The notes: a model not told the origin generated them from the letters alone. Counted from the first letter of the stretch, positions 36,408-45,002 are shown. The stretch: 52,455 bases of DNA from Acidobacteriaceae bacterium (GCA_030041515.1 JASHNS010000079.1:1-52455), one strand, 5' to 3'. A program made the numbers and translations.

Positions 36408-37297
36408 GGTGCCTCGATCCCCGCCGTCGTCCCCCTTCCCGGAGGTAATCCGGGGATTACGTTGGTCATGGGCAGTTCGACCTCAAACCGCGCTCCCCGC
36501 CGTCCCGCCGCGCCTGCCCGGATCGTTCCTCCCGCATCTTCCACCAGTTGCCGCGCAAGGCTCAGCCCCAGTCCTTGACGCTGCGCCTGCGGCCACGGCC
36601 CCAGCCCTCGCCGCGTCGAAAATCCTGGCTCGAAGATCCGTTCCAGCAGTTCCGGCCGGATCCCTGGCCCCGTGTCTTCGACCGTCAGCACCACCGTCTC
36701 CGGCCCATGCGCCGCTTCCGCCCCCGCCCGCACGGTGTCGGGCAGCGTCCAGTAGAACCCCGCCCCGCCGCCTCGCTGCGCTGTGATCCGGATTCGCCCG
36801 CCCTCCGGCATCGCATCCGCCGCATTGCGCACCAGATTCAGCAGGATCCGCGTCAGGTTCTCCTCTGAGATTTTCAGAGCCCCCGCGCACGGCAGGCACG
36901 CCGTCTGCACCACGATCCTCGGCCCCGCCAGCGCCGCCAGCAACCCTCCCAGTTGCCGCACCTCGTCCGCCAGATCCGTCACCGGCTTTTCCTCCAGCGC
37001 CACCGCCAGCTTCCGTTCCGCGCGCTCCAGCGCCGTCAGCTTCCGCATCATCCCCGCTGACGCCTCCGCCATCGCCGCAATCTCTCCCGCAAAGTGCGCG
37101 TGTTCCGCCCCCAAAACCCCAGGCTCCCCCAGCAGCTCCGCGCATAGCTGCAGCGCCGTCACCAGGTTGCGCGCATCGTGTGCCAGTCCGGCCAGCGCCG
37201 GCGCCTCCCCGATCCTGTCTTCCTCCCCTGCCGCCTCTCCCTGCGGCGCCCACAGCTGAAGTCCTCGAACTGCCGATGCCGGAGCCGTTGTTCCCAT
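36404..37297 (-). CDS. histidine kinase, probably soluble
   Basis: A 297-residue kinase from the ATG at 37297, which has GGAGAGG about seven bases upstream; in-frame codons further upstream lack one. The phospho-acceptor helix reads LAGLAHDARNLVTALQ (His about residue 47). The catalytic domain has N box NLVRNAADAMPEG, G1 VEDTGPGI, F box IFEPGFSTR and G2 GLGLSLA. There is no membrane segment or recognisable PAS/GAF domain, so the input is not visible; it may sense through a partner protein. It forms an operon with the NtrC-type regulator (ATGA overlap) and the receiver-like gene. A divergent region of about 320 bases separates it from rph. Confidence 0.9.
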   Translation of the reverse strand: MGTTAPASAVRGLQLWAPQGEAAGEEDRIGEAPALAGLAHDARNLVTALQLCAELLGEPGVLGAEHAHFAGEIAAMAEASAGMMRKLTALERAERKLAVALEEKPVTDLADEVRQLGGLLAALAGPRIVVQTACLPCAGALKISEENLTRILLNLVRNAADAMPEGGRIRITAQRGGGAGFYWTLPDTVRAGAEAAHGPETVVLTVEDTGPGIRPELLERIFEPGFSTRRGLGPWPQAQRQGLGLSLARQLVEDAGGTIRAGAAGRRGARFEVELPMTNVIPGLPPGRGTTAGIEAP

Positions 37298-37615
37298 TGC
37301 GCTGTCCTCTCCTGTCGCTGTCCCGCCCCCGCCGGATCGAAGGCCCCGGCTCCATGGGCTCACCACGGTGCAGCCATGCCCCAAAACAGAACACGTTGCA
37401 TGCCAATCTCCCCCGTCTTTGCATCTTGATGAAAAAAAATCACTTAACTCTCCACGCGCCTGCTTCCCGCGCCCTCCCGTTCCCGCGTTTCCGTCCCGTA
37501 TCGGGAAGCTCCTCGCCCTCTCCCATCGCGATCTTCTGTTCCTTCAGCGAGTTATCTTTCTTTTCCCATCCCGGCACCGCACGGCGCTCCTTTCCCAAAC
37601 CCGTACAATGGCCCC
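37298..37615. other. 318-base divergent promoter region between the two-component operon and rph
   Basis: No gene is supported. The segment around 37420-37450 is AT-rich (TTTGCATCTTGATG followed by an A-run) in an otherwise GC-rich setting, as expected for promoter sequence. I cannot assign -35/-10 elements firmly for either direction and see no TGGC-N8-TTGC sigma-54 site. Confidence 0.35.
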
Positions 37616-38362
37616 ATGGCGGATCCGTTCTTTCGCAGCGCCGGCCGCGCTCCCCACCAACTGCGCCCCGTGCGCCTCACCCCAGGCTGGTCTCAGGTCG
37701 CCGAGGGCTCCGTCCTCATCGAGGCCGGTCACACCCGCGTCCTCTGCAACGCCACCGTCGAGCAGGGCGTCCCCGCCTGGCTCCGCAACTCCGGCCGCGG
37801 CTGGGTCACCGCCGAGTACGGCATGCTTCCCCGCGCCACCCTCACCCGCACCCCGCGCGAGGCCGAACGCGGCAAAATCGGCGGCCGCACCCACGAAATT
37901 CAGCGCCTCATCGGCCGCTCTCTCCGTTCCGTCGTCGACCTCAAAGCCCTCGGCGAGCGCACCGTCGTCCTCGACTGCGACGTCCTGCAGGCCGACGGCG
38001 GCACGCGTACCGCCGCGATTACCGGAGCCTGTGCCGCTCTCGCCATCGCCTTCAACCGCATGGTCGCAACCGGCGCGCTCCAGGCCTCGCCCCTCAGGCA
38101 GCTCGTCGCCGCCACCAGCGTCGGCATCGTCGAGGGCACCGTCCTCCTCGACCTCGCCTACGAAGAAGACTCCCAGGCAGAAGTCGACATGAACCTCGTC
38201 ATGACCGAGCAGGGCGGCCTCGTCGAAGTCCAGGCCACCGCCGAACGTCAGGCCTTTCCCCGCGCCCGCCTCCTCGAAATGATGGACCTCGCCGAAGCCG
38301 GCATCCGCGAGCTCCTTGACTTCCAGCGCCAGGCCATCGCCGCTTCCGCCCAAAACGCATAA
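37616..38362 (+). CDS. rph: ribonuclease PH
   Basis: A 248-residue phosphorolytic 3'-5' exoribonuclease that trims tRNA precursors, leaving or adding nucleotides with phosphate as co-substrate. Hallmarks are [33 protein letters not shown], the [20 protein letters not shown] loop, [20 protein letters not shown] with the catalytic acids, and [20 protein letters not shown]. The length is normal (about 240-250). The gene reads alone from a divergent region shared with the two-component operon; the TauE/SafE gene follows closely. Housekeeping function is secure. Confidence 0.97.
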   Translation: MADPFFRSAGRAPHQLRPVRLTPGWSQVAEGSVLIEAGHTRVLCNATVEQGVPAWLRNSGRGWVTAEYGMLPRATLTRTPREAERGKIGGRTHEIQRLIGRSLRSVVDLKALGERTVVLDCDVLQADGGTRTAAITGACAALAIAFNRMVATGALQASPLRQLVAATSVGIVEGTVLLDLAYEEDSQAEVDMNLVMTEQGGLVEVQATAERQAFPRARLLEMMDLAEAGIRELLDFQRQAIAASAQNA

Positions 38363-38454
38363 TCGGCCCGCTCATTCCGCTGGAGGCCGCATTCACTCTG
38401 AACGGGAGAAGTCCGATCGACTCCATCGCCCTCCACGTCCTCCTCGTTGCCTTT

Positions 38455-39159
38455 GTGGCCACGCTGGTTCGCTCCGCCTTCGGCTTCGGCGAAGCTCTCA
38501 TCGCCGTCCCCCTGCTCGCTTTCTGGATTCCCCTCCGCGAAGCCGCTCCTCTCGCCCTGCTCTTCTCCATGACCGTGGCCAGCGTCGTCATCGTTCACGA
38601 CTGGAAGAAAATTCACTTCAGCAGCGCCACCGGACTGGTCCTCGCCAGCCTGCCCGGCCTGCCCATCGGCATGCTCCTGCTCACAAAAGGCCATCCCGCT
38701 CTGGTCAAGCCCATCCTGGGCGCGCTCATCATCGCCTTTTGCCTCTGGAGCCTCACCTCGCGCCGCGCCCCCGATGTCCACGCCGGCGGCTGGCGCCTCC
38801 TCGCCGCCTGCGGATTCTGCGCCGGCATCCTCGGCGGCGCCTACGCCATGAATGGACCGCCCCTCATCGTCTACGGCGCGCTGCGCCGCTGGCCCCCTCA
38901 GCAATTTCGAGCCACGCTCCAGGCGTACTTTCTTCCCGCCGGCCTGGTCGTCTCTCTCGGCTACTGGCTCTCCGGCCTCTGGGTCCCCCAGGTTTTCCGC
39001 CTCTATCTCATCTCCCTGCCCGCGCTGATCCCCGCACTCGTCCTCGGCACATTCATCAATCGCCGCCTCCGGGGCGCCATTTTCCTCAAGGTCGTCTACG
39101 TCGGGCTCATCCTCATCGGTGCCATCCTCGTTGTCCAGGGCTTGCGCACTCTCGCCTGA
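38455..39159 (+). CDS. TauE/SafE-family membrane transporter (sulfite/sulfonate exporter-like)
   Basis: A membrane protein with about eight hydrophobic segments and the family entry SAFGFGEALIAVPLLAF. The only conventional start near the domain is GTG 38455, which would cut the first membrane segment in half. The frame stays open back to 38320 and encodes IALHVLLVAFVATLV just before it. An upstream start such as CTG 38398, with GGAGG 11 bases away, would give a full first helix. It starts within 100 bases of the rph stop and may be read with it. Substrate is unknown; relatives export sulfite, taurine derivatives or organosulfonates. Confidence 0.85.
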   Translation: MATLVRSAFGFGEALIAVPLLAFWIPLREAAPLALLFSMTVASVVIVHDWKKIHFSSATGLVLASLPGLPIGMLLLTKGHPALVKPILGALIIAFCLWSLTSRRAPDVHAGGWRLLAACGFCAGILGGAYAMNGPPLIVYGALRRWPPQQFRATLQAYFLPAGLVVSLGYWLSGLWVPQVFRLYLISLPALIPALVLGTFINRRLRGAIFLKVVYVGLILIGAILVVQGLRTLA

Positions 39160-39287
39160 TCCACCCGCACCGCCCGTGCCCCCGTCAAAACAGTGGTTAC
39201 CTTTGCGTCCTCGCCAACTGTGCGCTTTGGACGATAAAATCTGGTTGGGCACTGTTTTTCTTTTTTCGAGAGCGGAGGAGAGCATTC

Positions 39288-40298
39288 ATGTCGAATAATC
39301 ATCTGACCCCCGGCAAACTGGCCGGCCTGAAGTCTGTATCGGACAAGCGCGGCGTCATCGGCGCCGCTGCCATGGACCAGCGCGGCTCGCTGCGCAAATC
39401 GCTGGCAAAAGAAAAGGGCGTCGCCGACGTCCCCGAATCGGCCCTCGTCGAGTTCAAGGAGCTCGTCACCGAGGTGCTCACGAAGCACGCCTCCGCCATC
39501 CTCCTCGATCCCGAATTCGGCCTCCCCGCCTCGAAGCGCCGCAACGGCAAGGGCCTCCTCCTCGCCTATGAGAAGACCGGCTACGACGCCGCGCTCCCCG
39601 GCCGCCTCCCCGACCTCCTCGATCTCTGGAGCGTCCGCCGGCTGAAGGAAGCCGGAGCCGACTGCATCAAGGTCCTCCTCTACTACACCCCCTTCGAGAA
39701 GACCGCCATCAACGACCACAAGCATGCCTGGACGGAGCGCATCGGCGACGAGTGCCGCGCCCACGATATCCCCTTCTTCCTCGAAACCGTCGGCTACGAC
39801 GTCCACGGCGAAGGCGAGAAGTCCCTCGCCTACGCGAAACGCAAGCCCGAGATCGTCACCGGCTCCATGGAAGAGTTCGGCAAGGAGCGCTACGGCGTCG
39901 ACGTGCTCAAGGTCGAGGTGCCCATCCAGATGGAATTCGTCTCCGGCACCAAATCCTTCAAGGGCCAGGAAGCCTACACGCGCCAGCAGGCCCTCGAGCA
40001 CTTCCGCCTCTCCGCCTCCTCCACGCACAAGCCCTTCATCTACCTCTCGGCCGGCGTTTCCAACCCCGTCTTCATCGAAACGCTCGAGCTTGCCGCCGAA
40101 TCCGGCGCTACCTTCAACGGCGTCCTCTGCGGCCGCGCCACCTGGAAAGACGGTATTGCCGTCTACGCCAAACAGGGCGCCAAAGCTTTTGAGGACTGGC
40201 TCAACACCAAAGGCGTCGAGAACATCGAGAACGTCAATAAGGCCCTCAAAGCCGCCAGCTCCTGGTACGACAAGGTCCACGCTCCCGCTCTGGTCTAG
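39288..40298 (+). CDS. lacD: tagatose 1,6-diphosphate aldolase-like class I aldolase (LacD family)
   Basis: A 336-residue TIM-barrel aldolase. Family blocks are KRGVIGAAAMDQRGSLRKSL, AILLDPEFGLPAS, KVLLYYTPFE, FFLETVGYD, and VDVLKVEVPIQMEF, whose lysine forms the Schiff base. LacD cleaves tagatose 1,6-bisphosphate, and several homologues also accept fructose 1,6-bisphosphate, so it may serve as a class I glycolytic aldolase here; no other lac genes are present. GGAGGAG lies seven bases before the ATG, a strong ribosome site suggesting high expression. A rho-independent terminator follows the stop. Upstream, GATAAAAT (about 39230) may be part of its promoter. Confidence 0.88.
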   Translation: MSNNHLTPGKLAGLKSVSDKRGVIGAAAMDQRGSLRKSLAKEKGVADVPESALVEFKELVTEVLTKHASAILLDPEFGLPASKRRNGKGLLLAYEKTGYDAALPGRLPDLLDLWSVRRLKEAGADCIKVLLYYTPFEKTAINDHKHAWTERIGDECRAHDIPFFLETVGYDVHGEGEKSLAYAKRKPEIVTGSMEEFGKERYGVDVLKVEVPIQMEFVSGTKSFKGQEAYTRQQALEHFRLSASSTHKPFIYLSAGVSNPVFIETLELAAESGATFNGVLCGRATWKDGIAVYAKQGAKAFEDWLNTKGVENIENVNKALKAASSWYDKVHAPALV

Positions 40299-40326
40299 AC
40301 AGCGCCGTTCAGCGTGGAGGCAAAAC

Positions 40327-40363
40327 AAAAAGCGCCGGAGCGATCCTCCGGCGCTTTCTCTTT
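40327..40363 (+). terminator. rho-independent terminator after the lacD-type gene
   Basis: A run of A, then GCGCCGGAG, loop CGATC, CTCCGGCGC and TTTCTCTTTCTC. The stem is nine perfect GC-rich pairs, extended by A-T pairs, with a T-rich tail about 30 bases after the stop. The A-run on the left lets it also serve the convergent ctaA gene. Confidence 0.85.
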
Positions 40364-40417
40364 CTCAAATCGCGCGGCCCCGCCAGTTTTTTTCCCGCGT
40401 GCAGCCCGGTCTCAGAC

Positions 40418-40440
40418 CACTGACTACTGACTACTGATCG
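40418..40440. repeat. short tandem repeat ACTGACT-type
   Basis: CACTGACTACTGACTACTGA is a seven-base tandem repeat (CTGACTA) directly before the ctaA stop. A similar tract (CTGACTACCGGCTACCGACT) is at about 32675-32695. Such tracts flank the dispersed hairpin repeats and carry no coding function. Confidence 0.45.
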
Positions 40441-40441
40441 C

Positions 40442-41398
40442 TCACGCCGCCGCCCGTTCCGCCGCAACCACCGCCGCCTTCGGCACCAGGCACATCCGCG
40501 CGCACAGCACCACCAGGGCAATCCACAACAAATCCCCAACCATCAGGTGCGCCATCTGCAGTCCGATCGGCGTCAGCAGCGCCAGATCCATCATGCCCAC
40601 CGCGTACTGTGCCACCAGCAGTCCCACCACCCCCGCTGCCAGCCGCTGATCCGCTGCGCGCCCGAGCGACCGCGCCGCGATCCACACAAGGAACACCCCC
40701 GCCAGCAGTGCGCACACCGGATGCAGCCACCGAATCCGCAGCAGCCACGAGCTCCCCGGCTCAAAATCCCGCGACATCGCCCGCCACAAATCGTGCGCCG
40801 GATACAGCGTGTCCCCCAGCGCCGCCAGCGACCCCGTCACTCCCACCACCAGCACCGCCGCCAGTCCCGTCAGCGCAAGCCCCGGCGCGCGCACCGCGAA
40901 GCTCCCGCGCATCGCCCCGCTGCGCCGCGACAGAAAATGCGCCGTCAGCGTCAGCGCCGCCAGCAGCAGCAAAGTATTCGTCAGGTGCAGTCCCAGATAA
41001 AACGCCCGCGCCGGCGAAGCGTTATTCGCCGTCAGTCCCAGCTCCACCAGCAGCGCCCCAATCAGCGCCTCATTGAAGGTCAGCACCAGCACCGCGACCG
41101 CCCACGCCCGCGCCAGATGCCGCTTCGGCACGGCGCGGAACGTCCAGATCGCCAGCGCCACCACGCACAGCACGTCGATCCCGCTCGTCGCCCGGTGCGC
41201 CAGCTCGATCATCGCCGCAATCGTCGGATGCTGCAGCACCACCGTCCCCTGGCACAGCGGCCAGTGCTCCCCGCACCCGTCGCCGCTGCCGGTCGCGCGC
41301 ACCGCCGCGCCCCACACAATCACCGCCACGTTGTACCCGAGCACGCCCCACGCAAAGCGCCGCAGCGCTGCCGGTGTCGAATTGTCGCTGGAAGCCAT
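40442..41398 (-). CDS. ctaA: haem A synthase (CtaA/Cox15 family)
   Basis: A 318-residue membrane protein with about eight hydrophobic helices. CtaA oxidises the C8 methyl of haem O to the formyl group of haem A for aa3-type oxidases. GDGCGEHWPLCQG (about residues 38-50) carries the cysteine pair in the first external loop. Conserved haem-ligand histidines lie in IELAHRATSG and YLGLHLTNT of the first half and in RWLHPVCAL and QMAHLMVGD of the second. The frame remains open upstream to 41518, but the N-terminal 40 residues look non-native. No strong ribosome site is present, so the ATG at 41398 is chosen by domain fit. No cytochrome oxidase genes are in the window. Confidence 0.88.
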   Translation of the reverse strand: MASSDNSTPAALRRFAWGVLGYNVAVIVWGAAVRATGSGDGCGEHWPLCQGTVVLQHPTIAAMIELAHRATSGIDVLCVVALAIWTFRAVPKRHLARAWAVAVLVLTFNEALIGALLVELGLTANNASPARAFYLGLHLTNTLLLLAALTLTAHFLSRRSGAMRGSFAVRAPGLALTGLAAVLVVGVTGSLAALGDTLYPAHDLWRAMSRDFEPGSSWLLRIRWLHPVCALLAGVFLVWIAARSLGRAADQRLAAGVVGLLVAQYAVGMMDLALLTPIGLQMAHLMVGDLLWIALVVLCARMCLVPKAAVVAAERAAA

Positions 41399-41529
41399 CC
41401 GGAAGGGAATCCGCACCTTCGATTCTATCGCCCGCATCCGCGGCGCCGCGGCCCTGAACCCCCCGGTTGCTCGCAATTTCCCCATTTCCAGCACAACTCG
41501 CCGCCCCTCCCGCGCCATCCTGCTAAGTC

Positions 41530-41856
41530 ATGAGAAGAACTCGGCATTGGACAACAGCAATTTTGGCAGGAGCGCTCCTGCTCGTACCCGGCCTGATCAT
41601 CGCCCGCGCGCAGACCGCCTCCCAGGACATGCAGGACGCCGGCCACAAAACCAAACAGGCCGCCAAAGACACCGGCCGCGCCACCAAAAAGACAACAAAG
41701 AAGGCCGCGCACGCCACAAAGAAGAACACCAAAAAAGCCTGGCACGCGACCAAACGCGGCACCAAAAAGGCCGCTGGCAAAACAAAGAACACCGCGAAGG
41801 GCGCAGCCCGCGGCGCAAAACAGGGCGCCGAGCAGCCTACCAACCCCCAGGCGTAA
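41530..41856 (+). CDS. secreted Lys/Ala/Thr-rich histone H1-like small protein
   Basis: A 108-residue protein. Residues 1-28 form a signal peptide (TAILAGALLLVPGLIIARAQ). The rest is almost entirely Lys, Ala, Thr and Gly in a repeated pattern such as KKAAHATKKNTKKAWHATK, resembling the tails of eukaryotic H1 or bacterial Hc1-type proteins. A cytoplasmic histone-like protein would not need an export signal, so this is a polycation at the cell surface or in the periplasm. It could bind acidic polysaccharide, teichoic-like or nucleic-acid matrix. The function is unknown. It is divergent from ctaA and is followed by a dispersed repeat. Confidence 0.7.
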   Translation: MRRTRHWTTAILAGALLLVPGLIIARAQTASQDMQDAGHKTKQAAKDTGRATKKTTKKAAHATKKNTKKAWHATKRGTKKAAGKTKNTAKGAARGAKQGAEQPTNPQA

Positions 41857-41860
41857 GAAC

Positions 41861-42011
41861 GGTCATCCTGAGCGAAGAAGAACAGTCATCCTGAACGAAG
41901 TTCGATCGCGTCAGCGAACGAACGAGTCGAAGGACCTGCATTTCTCTCCTCCACCTGCGGCCGAACCCTCCGGGTGCCCCACCCTTGTCGCAGCCGTTGC
42001 GACAGGGTGGG
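41861..42011. repeat. dispersed intergenic repeat, copy C (full element)
   Basis: Two GTCATCCTGA units (41862 and 41885), a GTTCG...CGAAC hairpin, GTCGAAGGACCTGCATTTC, GCCGAACCCTCCGGGTG, and a hairpin (41978-42011) with arms CCCACCCT(T)GTCGCA and TGCGACAGGGTGGG. The order matches the copy at 33481-33607. A direct repeat of ATCTCTGATCAGCG follows at about 42018-42045. Confidence 0.6.
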
Positions 42012-42050
42012 TTCCGATCTCTGATCAGCGATCTCTGATCAGCGGACCCT

Positions 42051-42878
42051 TCAAATCATCCCGAAATAATGTCCCAGCCCCACCGTAAACAGGAAGCACC
42101 CATACAGCGTGTGCTCCACCGACGACACGCACTGCGACCGCGTGTTGTGGTAACGCGTCGCGAACAGCAACCCTCCCGGCAGAGTCAGCGCCGGCGCCAC
42201 CCAGTTCCGGAACACAATGTGCGAGAAGCAGAACGCCAGTCCGCTCACCACGATCAGCACCGCGGCGCGCTGGTTCGGTTTCAGCCGCACCAGCGATTCG
42301 TATCGATGGAAGAGAAACACGCGATACACCAGCGTCTGCGGTACCACGGAGACGATCGGATACGTGATCAAAATCAGGGCCCACAAAATCGGATGGTGCA
42401 GCGGCAGCCGGAACAGCAGGCGCGGCGCATACGCGTGCACCAGCGCTGCGATCGCCGCCGCCCCCGCCGCAAACAGCGCCACGATTTGCGGTAACTGTTG
42501 CCGCAGCGGCCCGGAATTCCACAGCTTCCGCCGATCGAATGTTGGATCCGCCAGCAGCAGCGTCAGGCAGAACGCCCCCGCCAGCCACAGCATCTCCAGC
42601 GCGTTCAGCCCATCCGTCGCCCGCATCCACAGCGCCACCGGCCCGGCGATGTACAGCAGCGTGAACTCCAGCGCCAGATACGCTCGCGGCTGCGCAGCCG
42701 CCGCATTTCTCCGCTCCGCCGTTTTCGCCGGGGCAGGGAACTCGATCACCCGCGCCGGTCGCGCCTCGGGCAACGCCGCCGGCGCCGCGCCCGCCTGACC
42801 TGCGGAGACCAGCTCCGGACCGCGCTGCGCTCCCGCCTTCGATTCCGGATTGGGGTCCGCCCAGGACTGTGGAGCCAT
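42051..42878 (-). CDS. CPBP-like intramembrane protein with altered catalytic motif
   Basis: A 275-residue membrane protein; the first ~55 residues are Pro/Ala-rich and cytoplasmic, followed by about seven hydrophobic segments. The pattern VVPQTLVYRVFLFHRY aligns with motif 1 of CPBP (CAAX protease and bacteriocin-processing) proteins, where EExxYR supplies the catalytic glutamates; here these are Gln and Thr. Motif 2 (FCFSHIVFRN) and motif 3 (SVEHTLYGC) keep the histidines. So it either belongs to a non-proteolytic branch or uses other residues. The ATG at 42878 has GGGAAG eight bases upstream; a GTG at 42893 is the alternative. It is transcribed after proC on the same strand. Confidence 0.65.
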   Translation of the reverse strand: MAPQSWADPNPESKAGAQRGPELVSAGQAGAAPAALPEARPARVIEFPAPAKTAERRNAAAAQPRAYLALEFTLLYIAGPVALWMRATDGLNALEMLWLAGAFCLTLLLADPTFDRRKLWNSGPLRQQLPQIVALFAAGAAAIAALVHAYAPRLLFRLPLHHPILWALILITYPIVSVVPQTLVYRVFLFHRYESLVRLKPNQRAAVLIVVSGLAFCFSHIVFRNWVAPALTLPGGLLFATRYHNTRSQCVSSVEHTLYGCFLFTVGLGHYFGMI

Positions 42879-42945
42879 CGCAAAACTTCCCACCCGTGGT
42901 CCCGCTGCCTTGCCCGGGCTCCCCGGCGAACTGGCTCCTCGGAAT

Positions 42946-43779
42946 CTATCCCGCCGCCAGCTCTTTCGCGCGCTGCGACGCGCGCATGACAGCTTTGATG
43001 AGAGTTACGCGCAACCCGCCTTCTTCCAGCTCCAGAATTCCGTCAATCGTGCACCCCGCCGGCGTTGTCACGGCATCCTTCAGCAATGCCGGATGGTACC
43101 CGGTCTCCAGCACCATCTTCGCTGCGCCAAACGTCGTCTGCGCCGCCAGCAGCGTCGCGATGTCCCTGGGCAGCCCCACCTTCACCCCCGCCTCCGCCAG
43201 CGACTCCAGAATGATGTAAATAAACGCCGGTCCGCTCGCGCTCAGCCCCGTCACCGCGTCCATGTGCTTCTCATCCACCACCACCGTGCGCCCCACGGCG
43301 GCAAACAGGCTCTCCGCCAATTCCATGTGCTCCGGCTGCACATACCGGCCCCGGCACAGCGCCGAAATCCCGGCTCCCAGCATCGACGGCGTATTCGGCA
43401 TCGCGCGAATCACCGCCACCTCTTCCACTGCTGCCCGCTCAATGGCCTCCGTCCGCACTGACGCCGCAAACGAGATCAATACCTTCTCCGGCGTCAGCGC
43501 CCGCCGGATCTCCTCCAGCAGCGCCGGGACCTGGAACGGCTTCACCCCCAGCAGGATCACATCCGCCGCCTCCGTCGCCGCCACGTTGTCCGTCGAAACC
43601 TGGATCCCCCACTGCGCCGACAGCGCCGCCGCCCGCTCCGCATGCGCCACCGTCGCCAGCAGGCGCTCCGGCGACAGAATCTGCTGCTTCAGAAACGCCT
43701 GCAGCAAGATGCCGCCCATTTTGCCCGCGCCCAGAACCGCGACGCGCGCAGTGGAAAGATTGACAAGCTTGTCAGCCAT
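42946..43779 (-). CDS. proC: pyrroline-5-carboxylate reductase
   Basis: A 277-residue enzyme that catalyses the last step of proline synthesis, reducing 1-pyrroline-5-carboxylate with NAD(P)H. The dinucleotide fold is AVLGAGKMGGILLQAFL, then LLGVKPFQVPALL. The substrate and dimer region shows VIRAMPNTPSMLGAGISAL, VTGLSASGPAFIYIILE and the C-terminal KDAVTTPAGCTIDGILELE. The length is normal. GAAGGGA precedes the ATG at 43779. It is followed about 70 bases later by the CPBP-like gene on the same strand. Confidence 0.97.
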   Translation of the reverse strand: MADKLVNLSTARVAVLGAGKMGGILLQAFLKQQILSPERLLATVAHAERAAALSAQWGIQVSTDNVAATEAADVILLGVKPFQVPALLEEIRRALTPEKVLISFAASVRTEAIERAAVEEVAVIRAMPNTPSMLGAGISALCRGRYVQPEHMELAESLFAAVGRTVVVDEKHMDAVTGLSASGPAFIYIILESLAEAGVKVGLPRDIATLLAAQTTFGAAKMVLETGYHPALLKDAVTTPAGCTIDGILELEEGGLRVTLIKAVMRASQRAKELAAG

Positions 43780-43931
43780 GGTCCCTTCAGGATACAGGCA
43801 CGCCGGGCGCGCCACCCTCGGGCGCCGCCGCTGCGACAGATGCTGCGACAGAATAGGCTCTGATCACGGTTCACAGACCACTCGATCGCGCGCACCCGCA
43901 CCCTCGCGAACAGCGCCACGCAGGCGCCGCC

Positions 43932-45002
43932 TCAACTCACTCCCGGCCCCGTCCACCCCGCCGCCGGCAGCGGCCCAAGCAAATCTCCCAGCCTCTGATA
44001 TCGCCCGCCGTAAAACACCAGCGCGTACTCACGCACCGCCGTGTTCAGCGGCCCGCCCGCCCCAACCCACACCAGCAGCGTCAGCGCTGCGGCAATCACC
44101 CCGATCACCACCTGCAACGCGATCCCCTCCGCCGGCAGCGCGCCCGTTCCATGCGCAAACGCCGCGTGAATCCCGATCTCCACCACCGCCACCGCCGCCA
44201 CCGTGAAAATCATCGGCAGGATCAGAATCATGACGATCCCCACCCACGCCACCAGGGGCAGAAAGATGCGCAACAGCCCATACCCAACGAATGCCCCCGG
44301 CTCCGCGCGAAAACGCCCCCACGACGCAGTCCACGCCTCGCCCGCCGTCGCGTTGTCCAGCGCATAATGCGGCAGCAGAAAGTCCCGCAGGATCAGATCC
44401 ACCGCGATCGCGGCCACGATCATCAGCACGAACCCCAGCGCCGCCGGCAAAATCAGCGCCAGCATCGGCCCCACAGCCGGATGCCCGCCGGCCTCGTGGA
44501 TCACCCGGAAGATCTGCGCCGCGAACGCCAGCGCCAGCACCGCAATCACCGCGGCAAAGCAAAGCCCCACCGCCAGATTCATCCAGAAAAAGCGCGTCGC
44601 CTGGCTCCGGTACAGCCGCCATCCCGGCCCGATCTCCCGCGTGTTCGATACCAGGCAATGGAAGTACGCGAACCGCAGCCGCGTGATCAGGTAGAACAGC
44701 ACCAGCGCCACCACGATGGAGATCGCCACAATCGCCGCCAGCCCCGCAAACCATGCCGGCGTGAGGTGGTTCGTCGTCCACGGCCCCGCCGTCGTCACGG
44801 TCGGAATCGTCGTGATGGTCGTCTGCCGGTGCAGCGCGTGTCCGCGCGACCACGAATGATTGAAGTTCCCGCTGAAACCCTCCGTCACCAGCGCAACCAG
44901 GCACAGCTTCAGGAACGTCCCCGCCTCAAACGGTTCGAACAGAAAACGACGCATCCGCCGCACGGCGGGAGAAATCGCATCCGGTGCCGAAAGGGCAATC
45001 AT
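43932..45002 (-). CDS. multi-pass membrane protein of unknown function
   Basis: A 356-residue integral membrane protein with about seven long hydrophobic stretches (for example IVAISIVVALVLFYLI, LGFVLMIVAAIAVDLIL, IALQVVIGVIAAALTLLVWV). A soluble-looking segment near the start is Thr-rich (TTITTIPTVTT). FRAEPGAFVGYGLLRIFLP and LILRDFLLPHYALDN are the most conserved-looking parts, resembling the DUF4013/DUF7544 type of membrane proteins seen in Acidobacteriota. I cannot assign a function. The ATG at 45002 has GAGGT about six bases upstream; longer in-frame starts would add a polar extension. Confidence 0.7.
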   Translation of the reverse strand: MIALSAPDAISPAVRRMRRFLFEPFEAGTFLKLCLVALVTEGFSGNFNHSWSRGHALHRQTTITTIPTVTTAGPWTTNHLTPAWFAGLAAIVAISIVVALVLFYLITRLRFAYFHCLVSNTREIGPGWRLYRSQATRFFWMNLAVGLCFAAVIAVLALAFAAQIFRVIHEAGGHPAVGPMLALILPAALGFVLMIVAAIAVDLILRDFLLPHYALDNATAGEAWTASWGRFRAEPGAFVGYGLLRIFLPLVAWVGIVMILILPMIFTVAAVAVVEIGIHAAFAHGTGALPAEGIALQVVIGVIAAALTLLVWVGAGGPLNTAVREYALVFYGGRYQRLGDLLGPLPAAGWTGPGVS

